Positions 54,394 to 61,210 of a stretch of DNA of 64,000 nt are shown piece after piece (position 1 is the first letter of the stretch; each line of letters begins with the position of its first letter). The notes below the pieces were generated by a model. It worked only from the letters and a program-made list of their open reading frames with translations. It was not told where the DNA came from and ran no database searches. This DNA comes from Patiriisocius sp047731265 (lineage in GTDB: Bacteria; Bacteroidota; Bacteroidia; Flavobacteriales; Flavobacteriaceae): positions 1,488,001 through 1,552,000 of the forward strand of contig NZ_CP159835.1 in assembly GCF_047731265.1 (NCBI RefSeq). The letters are read 5' to 3'. The translations under genes and the position numbers were made by a program.

Positions 54394-57249
54394 TTATTTT
54401 AATTTTTTCTTAACTGCTACCTCTTGGAAACATTCAATAATATCTCTTTCATAAATGTCGTTGTAGTTTTTAACCTGCATACCACAATCATATCCTTTGG
54501 CAACTTCTTTAGCGTCATCTTTGAAACGTTTTAAGCTATCTAATTCTCCAGTATACACTACGACGCCTTCTCGGATTAAGCGTATTCCAGCATTTTTGAT
54601 AATCTTACCGGTTAATACCATGCAACCTGCAATAGTTCCAACTTTAGAAATTTTGAACGTCTCTCTAATCTCAGCAGTACCAGTGATTTCTTCCTTCATT
54701 TCTGGAGAAAGCATACCTTCCATAGCATCCTTCAAGTCATTGATGGCTGCATAAATAATACTGTAGGTACGGATGTCTATTTCTTCTTTATCTGCAATTT
54801 GGCGAGCATTCCCCATTGGGCGAACATTAAATCCAATAATAATTGCATCAGATGCTGAAGCTAATAATACGTCACTTTCTGTGATTGGTCCTACCGCTTT
54901 ATGAATAATGTTTACTTGAATTTCTTCCGTAGAAAGTTTTTGGAAACTATCGGTTAATGCTTCTACTGAACCATCCACATCACCTTTTAAGATAATGTTT
55001 AATTCTTTAAAGTCTCCAAGTGCAATACGACGTCCAATTTCATCTAATGTGATATGGCGTTGTGTTCTAACAGACTGCTCTCTTTGTAATTGTGTACGTC
55101 GGCTTGCAATATCTTTTGCTTCACGTTCATCTTCAAAAACGTTAAACTTGTCACCTGCTTGTGGTGCTCCTGTCAAACCTAATATAGAAACTGGGGTAGA
55201 AGGTCCAGCTTCTTTCACTTTTTTACCACGCTCATCCTGCATTGCTTTTACCTTACCACTATGCTGTCCTGCGAGCACATAATCTCCCACTTTTAATGTT
55301 CCACCTTCCACTAAAATTGTAGAAACATATCCACGTCCTTTGTCTAAGAACGCTTCGACAACAGTTCCGTTTGCTAGTTTATTCGGATTGGCCTTAAGCT
55401 CTAACAATTCTGCTTCTAGTAATACTTTTTCTAATAACTCTTTAACTCCAGTTCCCATTTTTGCAGAAATATCGTGAGATTGGATTTTTCCACCCCAGTC
55501 TTCTACAAGTAAGTTCATTGCAGCTAACTTTTCTTTGATTTTTTCTGGATTAGCATCAGGCTTATCAATCTTATTAATTGCAAATATGATAGGCACTCCC
55601 GCAGCCTGTGCGTGAGAGATTGCCTCTTTAGTTTGTGGCATAATATCATCATCTGCCGCAACAACAATAATTGCTATATCTGTAACTTGAGCACCACGTG
55701 CACGCATCGCAGTAAATGCCTCGTGACCTGGAGTATCTAAGAATGCGATTTTTTGTCCGCCTTCTAGTTGAACGCCATAGGCACCAATGTGTTGCGTAAT
55801 TCCACCGCTTTCACCAGCAATTACATTTTCTTCACGAATGTAATCCAATAATGATGTTTTTCCGTGATCTACGTGACCCATCACTGTTACGATTGGAGCA
55901 CGGGCTACAAGATCTTCTGGAGCATCGTCATATTCTTGAATAGCTTCCTCTATATCTGCAGTAATAAACTCTACTTCATAACCAAATTCTTCAGCAACAA
56001 TAGATATTGTTTCTGCATCTAAACGCTGGTTCATAGTTACCATCATTCCAAGCGACATACACGCTGAAATAATTTTTGTTACAGGAACATCCATCATTGT
56101 TGCAACCTCACTAGCGGTAACAAACTCTGTTACTTTTAGCAATTTACTCTCTAATTCTTGCTGCGCTAATTCTACTTCCGTTTTTTGACGGTGTGTATCA
56201 CGTTTTTCTCTTCTATATTTTGCACCTTTTCCTTTAGAAGACTTTCCTTGAAGTTTTTCTAAAGTTTCGCGTACTTGTTTTTGTACGTCTGCCTCACTAG
56301 GCTCCTCTTTAGGTGTATTTGTTCTTACTACAGGTTTCCCTCTTCCTCTATCGTTACGGGTATTGGTATTGCTTCCTCGACTTGTATTTCCAGGAACATC
56401 CTTACTTATGCGACGACGACGACTTTTCTTTTCAGGCTTTTCTGTTTTTTTCTTTTCAGGTTTTTTAAATTGAGTAAGATCAATTTTTTGACCTGTAAAA
56501 TTTGGTCCGTTTAGTTTCTTGTATTTAGTTTCAACCCTATCAGATCCTTCTCTTGCTTCCTCAGCTACAGGGGTAGAAGCTTCATTAGTAACATTTTTAG
56601 GCGTTTCTTTTTCAACTTTTTCTGCAACGGGTTCAACTACTTTAGGAATCTCTTTTTTAGGAGCTTCGTTCTTGGCAATTTTTTCGACCTTCTCAATTTT
56701 TTCAACCTTTACAACCTTTTCAACCTTTTTAGTGGTTTCCGTTTTTTCTGCTTTTTCTGCTTTTTTAACGGGTGCAACGATCTCTACTTCTTTAACAACA
56801 GGTATTTTAGCTTCCTCTTTAACAGTTACGGGAGCAGGAATTTCTTCGACTTTAGGAACAGATTCTTCTACTTTAGGTTTTACATTACCTTTAGCGTCAA
56901 GATCAATTTTGCCAACTTGCTTTGTGCCTTTTAGGGTTGCTTTAGCTTCAATTACTTTGGATCTAGCTTCAGCAGCTTCCGCCTTGCGCTGTTCCTCTTC
57001 CTCTCTTTCTTTAAAGAGTTCTTCTTTTTCTTTGCGCTTTTCTTCACCTACTTCTTTTGACTCTACCTTCTTTTCTTTGTCCTTAGCAAACTCCTCAGAA
57101 AGGCGTTCGTATTCGGTATTCGAAATTTTGGTCGTAGGGCGTGCCTCAATTTCCACACCGTTGGATTTTAAAAATTCCACGGCACGATCAAGTGAGATAT
57201 TGAACTCCTTGAGTACTTTGTTAAGTCGTATCGATTTTACTTCAGCCAT
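54394..57249 (-). CDS. infB: Translation initiation factor IF-2
   Basis: IF-2 is the GTPase that brings fMet-tRNA to the 30S subunit. The 951 residues start with an IF2-N domain (SIRLNKVLKEFNISLDRAVE). A 350-residue low-complexity linker of Lys, Glu, Val and Pro with near-repeats (KVEKIEKVEKIAK) follows. The G domain then has APIVTVMGHVDHGKTSLLDY (G1), GGITQHIGAY (switch I), FLDTPGHEAFTAMRARGAQ (G3) and FAINKIDKP (G4). The beta-barrel domains and the C-terminal fMet-tRNA-binding domain (KDDAKEVAKGYDCGMQVKNY) complete it. It lies 65 bp downstream of nusA, the usual order. Confidence 0.97.
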   Translation of the reverse strand: MAEVKSIRLNKVLKEFNISLDRAVEFLKSNGVEIEARPTTKISNTEYERLSEEFAKDKEKKVESKEVGEEKRKEKEELFKEREEEEQRKAEAAEARSKVIEAKATLKGTKQVGKIDLDAKGNVKPKVEESVPKVEEIPAPVTVKEEAKIPVVKEVEIVAPVKKAEKAEKTETTKKVEKVVKVEKIEKVEKIAKNEAPKKEIPKVVEPVAEKVEKETPKNVTNEASTPVAEEAREGSDRVETKYKKLNGPNFTGQKIDLTQFKKPEKKKTEKPEKKSRRRRISKDVPGNTSRGSNTNTRNDRGRGKPVVRTNTPKEEPSEADVQKQVRETLEKLQGKSSKGKGAKYRREKRDTHRQKTEVELAQQELESKLLKVTEFVTASEVATMMDVPVTKIISACMSLGMMVTMNQRLDAETISIVAEEFGYEVEFITADIEEAIQEYDDAPEDLVARAPIVTVMGHVDHGKTSLLDYIREENVIAGESGGITQHIGAYGVQLEGGQKIAFLDTPGHEAFTAMRARGAQVTDIAIIVVAADDDIMPQTKEAISHAQAAGVPIIFAINKIDKPDANPEKIKEKLAAMNLLVEDWGGKIQSHDISAKMGTGVKELLEKVLLEAELLELKANPNKLANGTVVEAFLDKGRGYVSTILVEGGTLKVGDYVLAGQHSGKVKAMQDERGKKVKEAGPSTPVSILGLTGAPQAGDKFNVFEDEREAKDIASRRTQLQREQSVRTQRHITLDEIGRRIALGDFKELNIILKGDVDGSVEALTDSFQKLSTEEIQVNIIHKAVGPITESDVLLASASDAIIIGFNVRPMGNARQIADKEEIDIRTYSIIYAAINDLKDAMEGMLSPEMKEEITGTAEIRETFKISKVGTIAGCMVLTGKIIKNAGIRLIREGVVVYTGELDSLKRFKDDAKEVAKGYDCGMQVKNYNDIYERDIIECFQEVAVKKKLK

Positions 57250-57314
57250 AAATATGCTTCTCTGTTCTTTTAACTATAATATAAGAGCAAGTTCAACTAA
57301 GCGATGATGCTTAA

Positions 57315-58547
57315 TTATTCTTCAAACTCTTCCTTTAAAATACTAATTACTTCCTGAATGGTTTCTTCTTCTAAATCTGTCCTAGAAACCAAGTCTTTTA
57401 AATCATAGTCTAACACACTTTTTGCAGTGTCTAGTCCTATTTTTTTGAATTCGTCAATAATCCATCCTTCAATTTCATCACTAAATTCAGTTAACTCTAC
57501 ATCTTCTTCAGCACCTTCTCTTAACACGTCAATTTCGTATCCTGTTAATTGACCTGCGAGTCTGATATTGTGTCCTCCACGACCTATTGCTTTGCTTACT
57601 TCTTCAGGTCGTAAAATGACTTCAGCACGTTTTGTTTCTTCATTTAATTTAACTGAAGTTACCCGCGCCGGGCTCAATGCTCGTGTTATGAATAAATTGA
57701 TGTTCGTTGTATAATTAATTACATCAATATTTTCATTTCCTAACTCGCGAACGATACCGTGGATACGAGATCCCTTCATACCTACACAAGCACCAACTGG
57801 GTCAATGCGATCGTCATAACTGTCTACGGCAACTTTTGCCTTCTCTCCAGGAATACGAACTACTTTTTTAACCGTAATTAGACCATCATAAACTTCTGGA
57901 ATTTCTTGTTCAAAGAGCTTCTCTAAAAAGACTGGATTTGCACGAGACATTATGATTGAAGGCTTATTTCCTTTAAGCTCAACACTTTCAATAATTCCAC
58001 GAACGTTATCGCCTTTTCTAAAGAAATCTGAAGGAATTTGTTTGTCTTTCGGCAATATAATTTCGTTTCCCTCGTCGTCTAACAAAATTACTGCACGGTG
58101 ACGAATGTGGTGCACTTCCGCCGTATAAATTTCACCTTCTAAGTCTTTAAATTGCTTATAGATAATGGTGTTATCGTGCTCGTGTATTTTTGAAATTAGG
58201 TTTTGGCGCAATGCTAAAATACTACGTCTACCTAAGTCTATTAGTTTTACTTCTTCAGATACATCTTCACCAACTTCAAAATCGTCTTCAATTTTTCGGG
58301 CTTCAGTCAATGATATTTCCTCGTTAGGATCTTCTACTTCATCATCTGCAACTACCACACGGTTTCTCCAAATTTCTAAATCTCCTTTGTCTGGGTTTAC
58401 AATAATATCAAAGTTGTCGTCGCTTCCGTATTTCTTTTTAAGGGCATTTCTAAAAACATCCTCAAGTATCGCCATTAACGTTACTCTATCAATTTGTTTA
58501 TCGTCCTTAAATTCTGAAAATGAATCAATTAACGCTAAATTTTCCAT
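57315..58547 (-). CDS. nusA: Transcription termination/antitermination protein NusA
   Basis: NusA binds RNA polymerase and nascent RNA to control pausing and termination. The 410 residues hold an N-terminal RNAP-binding domain (MENLALIDSFSEFKDDKQID), an S1 domain (GEIYTAEVHHIRHRAVILLD and onward) and two KH domains. The KH domains include DPVGACVGMKGSRIHGIVRE and VSKAIGRGGHNIRLAGQLTG. The C-terminal acidic repeats of enterobacterial NusA (495 residues) are largely missing, which I recall as normal for this phylum. The start lies 6 bp after the rimP stop. Confidence 0.96.
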   Translation of the reverse strand: MENLALIDSFSEFKDDKQIDRVTLMAILEDVFRNALKKKYGSDDNFDIIVNPDKGDLEIWRNRVVVADDEVEDPNEEISLTEARKIEDDFEVGEDVSEEVKLIDLGRRSILALRQNLISKIHEHDNTIIYKQFKDLEGEIYTAEVHHIRHRAVILLDDEGNEIILPKDKQIPSDFFRKGDNVRGIIESVELKGNKPSIIMSRANPVFLEKLFEQEIPEVYDGLITVKKVVRIPGEKAKVAVDSYDDRIDPVGACVGMKGSRIHGIVRELGNENIDVINYTTNINLFITRALSPARVTSVKLNEETKRAEVILRPEEVSKAIGRGGHNIRLAGQLTGYEIDVLREGAEEDVELTEFSDEIEGWIIDEFKKIGLDTAKSVLDYDLKDLVSRTDLEEETIQEVISILKEEFEE

Positions 58548-58553
58548 ATCATT

Positions 58554-59018
58554 TTAATTAAATGTTACCATAACTTTTGCTTTAATAATTTCTTTATAGG
58601 GCAGCACTACTTTTTTTTGGACAGTCACTTTACCTTTGCCTACTGGTTTTGGTTCTCTTGATTTCCACTCTAGCGTTACTGCTTCGTTGGTAGTTTGGGT
58701 TATTTTGCCTTCAATTGTTTCCCCTTTATCTGTGGTCACGTTCAAAGTTCTACCTACATTTTTTTTGAACTGTCGAGGAAGTGTTAATGGCTCAGAAACC
58801 CCTGCACTCATTACTTCGAGACTAAAATCTTCTTCCTCTCTATCTAGGTTGTGCTCAACAGCACGGCTCATTTTAATACAGTCTTCAACCGTAATACCAT
58901 GATCTCCGTCTAATACCACTGCAATCTTATTGTCTGCTGAAATCACAAGATCTATTAAAAATAAATCAGGATGTTCTGTCAACGCATCATTCACAAGTTG
59001 TGTTACTTTTTCTCGCAT
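58554..59018 (-). CDS. rimP: Ribosome maturation factor RimP
   Basis: RimP assists 30S maturation. From ATG 59018 (MREKVTQLVNDAL) it has 154 residues, the usual length. It has the N-terminal alpha/beta domain (FLIDLVISADNKIAVVLDGD, VTEDC-like ITVEDCIKMSRAVEHNLD, SLEVMSAGVSEPL) and a C-terminal SH3-like barrel. The frame opens further upstream to 59084, but that TTG overlaps a perfect -7 element at 59082-59089 and the stretch between contains a hairpin. It is the first gene of rimP-nusA-infB. Confidence 0.94.
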   Translation of the reverse strand: MREKVTQLVNDALTEHPDLFLIDLVISADNKIAVVLDGDHGITVEDCIKMSRAVEHNLDREEEDFSLEVMSAGVSEPLTLPRQFKKNVGRTLNVTTDKGETIEGKITQTTNEAVTLEWKSREPKPVGKGKVTVQKKVVLPYKEIIKAKVMVTFN

Positions 59019-59033
59019 TCCTTTATAGTTATG

Positions 59034-59062
59034 AAAAGAGGGGACGCTATGTCCCCTCTTTT
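59034..59062 (-). promoter_or_regulatory. Leader hairpin upstream of rimP, possible attenuator
   Basis: A perfect 12-bp inverted repeat (AAAAGAGGGGAC / GTCCCCTCTTTT, loop GCTAT) lies in the predicted transcribed leader, between the -7 element and the rimP ATG. On the minus strand its 3' arm ends in CTCTTTT, so it has terminator character, though the U-run is short. The hairpin ends only 16 nt before the start codon. Confidence 0.5.
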
Positions 59063-59081
59063 CTTCGTCACAAATTCGCTG

Positions 59082-59089
59082 CAAATATA
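59082..59089 (-). promoter_or_regulatory. -7 element of the rimP-nusA-infB operon
   Basis: The minus strand reads TATATTTG (exact TAnnTTTG). Transcription would begin near 59076, about 58 nt before the rimP ATG. The -33 region shows no clear TTTG. Confidence 0.5.
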
Positions 59090-59233
59090 CTATATTATTT
59101 GGTTTTAAAAAAAAGAAGTATAACTGTCTAAATTTTTGTAACTTGATTATTGATTAATTATTCGTCTACAAATCAATTTTTGATGAATTACAAATTATCT
59201 AATTGACAAACAATCTTATACTAAACAAAACTT

Positions 59234-60061
59234 ATGAAACGTATTCTTGTACCCACAGATTTTTCGACACAAGCAGAAAATGCACTGAAAGTTGCTGCTG
59301 AAATTGCAACAAAACACGATTGTGAAATCTATTTATTACACTCTTTGGATATGCCATCGCAGATTAGAGGAGTACAAAATGCGAGCGCTATGACAGAGTC
59401 AATTTATTTTATAAAACTGGCTGAAAGAAATTTTGAGGAACTTCTTGAAAAAGAATATTTAGGGCCAATTGATGTTCATGAAGCCATAGGACATGCAGAG
59501 ATATATAATGATATTAATGAGGCCGTTGATGCTAAGAAAATTGATCTTATTGTTATGGGATCACATGGCGCAAGTGGTTTTAAAGAATTATTTATAGGTA
59601 GTAATACTGAAAAAGTAGTAAGAACCGCAAAGGTACCGGTACTTGTCATCAAAAATGATCACAGCCAATTAGAAATAAATGATTTTGTGTTTGCAACCGA
59701 TTTTAGCGAAGAAAGCCGATGGAGTTTGCGCGAGGCTCAAAAATTTGCTAAGGTAGTGGGCGCCAAAATGCATTTGCTATACGTAAATACTCCAGCAGGG
59801 TTTAAAACTACTGAGGATGCAAATGAACTTATGGAAAACTTTGTTCGAGGAATAGGTGCTGAAAATTCCACACTAAACATTCATAATGCTTTTAGTGTTG
59901 AAAAAGGAATTTTACATTTTGCAAAAATGAAAAATGCGCAATTGGTCGGTATGAGCACACACGGGAGAAAAGGACTCGCACATTTCTTTAATGGAAGTAT
60001 TAGTGAAGATCTAGTTAATCATGCCAATATGCCAGTAATTACATTTAGGATGCAAAATTAG
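59234..60061 (+). CDS. Universal stress protein with two Usp domains
   Basis: The 275 residues hold two UspA domains in tandem. The first opens KRILVPTDFSTQAENALKVA and carries the nucleotide-binding motif MGSHGASGFKELFIGSNTEK (G-x2-G-x9-G-S/T form). The second opens DFVFATDFSEESRWSLREAQ and carries GMSTHGRKGLAHFFNGSISE. The full ATP-binding motif suggests the ATP-binding type of Usp. Cytoplasmic. It is divergent from the rimP operon and stands alone. The stress it answers to cannot be told. Confidence 0.93.
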   Translation: MKRILVPTDFSTQAENALKVAAEIATKHDCEIYLLHSLDMPSQIRGVQNASAMTESIYFIKLAERNFEELLEKEYLGPIDVHEAIGHAEIYNDINEAVDAKKIDLIVMGSHGASGFKELFIGSNTEKVVRTAKVPVLVIKNDHSQLEINDFVFATDFSEESRWSLREAQKFAKVVGAKMHLLYVNTPAGFKTTEDANELMENFVRGIGAENSTLNIHNAFSVEKGILHFAKMKNAQLVGMSTHGRKGLAHFFNGSISEDLVNHANMPVITFRMQN

Positions 60062-60077
60062 AAAACACTTATTATTA

Positions 60078-60287
60078 GTGTCCTCTAACTTCAGATATGT
60101 TTTTCTTTTAGTGTTCTTTATGGGATTATTCTACGGTACAATTACCAAACAGAATAGGAATGTGTTTTTAGAAGAATCAAAGGTTATAACGACTATGATT
60201 AAGACAGTAGTTCCTGAATCTAAAGTGATTAAAATTATTATTTCAAAAGGGGAGATCATTGGAAATTGCAATGGCGATTTAAAATAA
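60078..60287 (+). CDS. Hypothetical short ORF with one hydrophobic segment
   Basis: A possible 69-residue product from GTG 60078 has a hydrophobic helix (FRYVFLLVFFMGLFYGTI) and then a Lys/Val/Ile-rich tail (SKVITTMIKTVVPESKVIK). No family was recognised. It lies 17 bp after the stress protein gene on the same strand in a stretch that otherwise contains gene debris, so it may itself be a fragment. Confidence 0.25.
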   Translation: MSSNFRYVFLLVFFMGLFYGTITKQNRNVFLEESKVITTMIKTVVPESKVIKIIISKGEIIGNCNGDLK

Positions 60288-60663
60288 TTTTGCTAAAATT
60301 TGAAAGAATAGCTACCAAGAAAGAGATTACAAATAGTTCTTTTCAGGAGAACTAATCTCCTTGAATAAGTAAGTCTAAAGTTTATGGAAGTACTTTGGCT
60401 CCCTCATTTGTAGATGAATTTGATTAAGACCTTAATTGGTTATTAAAAAATTGAAGAACCTGCAATGCACTGCGTGTTGTTAATATTGACAAGAATAATG
60501 GATCTATATATACAAGGTTATTATTGGAGGATAGTATTGAGAAATTAGCTTGATAATAGTTAGCTATAGATTTTTCTTACCTTGATGGTTATTTCATTTT
60601 TATTGTGTTTAGATCTTTAAACTTTAGGTCGTAAATGTAAAATAATAAATGCAAGCAGATTCA
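60288..60663. other. 376-bp gap without gene
   Basis: Stops in all frames, no hairpin with a T-run, no similarity recognised. It precedes the flavoprotein remnant. Confidence 0.4.
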
Positions 60664-60878
60664 ATGAGGAGAGATGAAACTGTTTAAATATTGATAATTG
60701 GAGCGGGACCATCTTGAGCTGTTGCTTCGTCATACATTCACAATAAAGGCTTTAAGGTAAAAGTAATAGAAAAAAGTAGATTTCCAAGGTTTGTGGTGGG
60801 TGAAAATTTGTTGCTAGATACTGCATTTAAGGGCCTCAGTCTTTTTCATTCGTTGGGAAATGGTTTGGAAGAAAGCAC
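60664..60878 (+). pseudogene. N-terminal remnant of an FAD-dependent oxidoreductase (halogenase/geranylgeranyl-reductase type)
   Basis: From ATG 60664 one frame reads MRRDETV, a TAA stop, then ILIIGAGPS, a TGA stop where the GxGxxG dinucleotide-binding loop needs glycine, then AVASSYIHNKGFKVKVIEKS and RFPRFVVGENLL. The RFPR-x-x-x-GE-x-L motif after the Rossmann beta-alpha-beta unit is characteristic of flavin-dependent halogenase-like and related monooxygenases. TGA in place of GGA is a single base change. The rest of the gene (about 350 residues) is gone, and a tRNA-Gln terminator follows directly. Confidence 0.75.
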
Positions 60879-60908
60879 AAAAAAACTCGTAAGCATTGAG
60901 CTTACGAG
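60879..60908 (-). terminator. Terminator of tRNA-Gln
   Basis: CTCGTAAGC and GCTTACGAG form a 9-bp stem with loop ATTGA. On the minus strand it is followed by seven T. It lies 10 bp beyond the tRNA 3' end. Confidence 0.85.
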
Positions 60909-60917
60909 CTTATATTG

Positions 60918-60988
60918 TTGTCCTACTAGGACTCGAACCTAGAACGACGGTACCAAAAACCGATGTGTTACCATTACACCATAGGACA
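60918..60988 (-). tRNA. tRNA-Gln(TTG)
   Basis: On the minus strand the acceptor strands TGTCCTA and TAGGACA with discriminator A enclose a D arm (GGTGTAATGGTAACAC). The anticodon stem CGGT/ACCG has loop TTTTGGT (anticodon TTG), and the T arm contains GGTTCGAGTCC. It is 71 nt long with no encoded CCA. It reads CAA/CAG glutamine codons. Confidence 0.95.
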
Positions 60989-61210
60989 AAATTCGTATTA
61001 TAATTAACGAAAATTTCTTAAACAATCATTTTTATCTAAGAGGATGCAAATTTAGTACAAATTGTAACCCCCACAAATTATTTTGTTTAAAAAATAGCAT
61101 AAAATTTATTTTTCAGTAAAATATGTGACCATACCGCACGTTAGCTTCATTTAGACTTTACAGTACATTAAATATTAGTAAATTCGCCACTACAAAAAAA
61201 ACACGCATCT

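Noticed and set aside
56519..57307. 262-codon plus-strand ORF antisense to infB
   Set aside because: Low-complexity Ser/Thr/Phe-rich mirror of the Lys/Glu linker of IF-2. There is no start context or motif.
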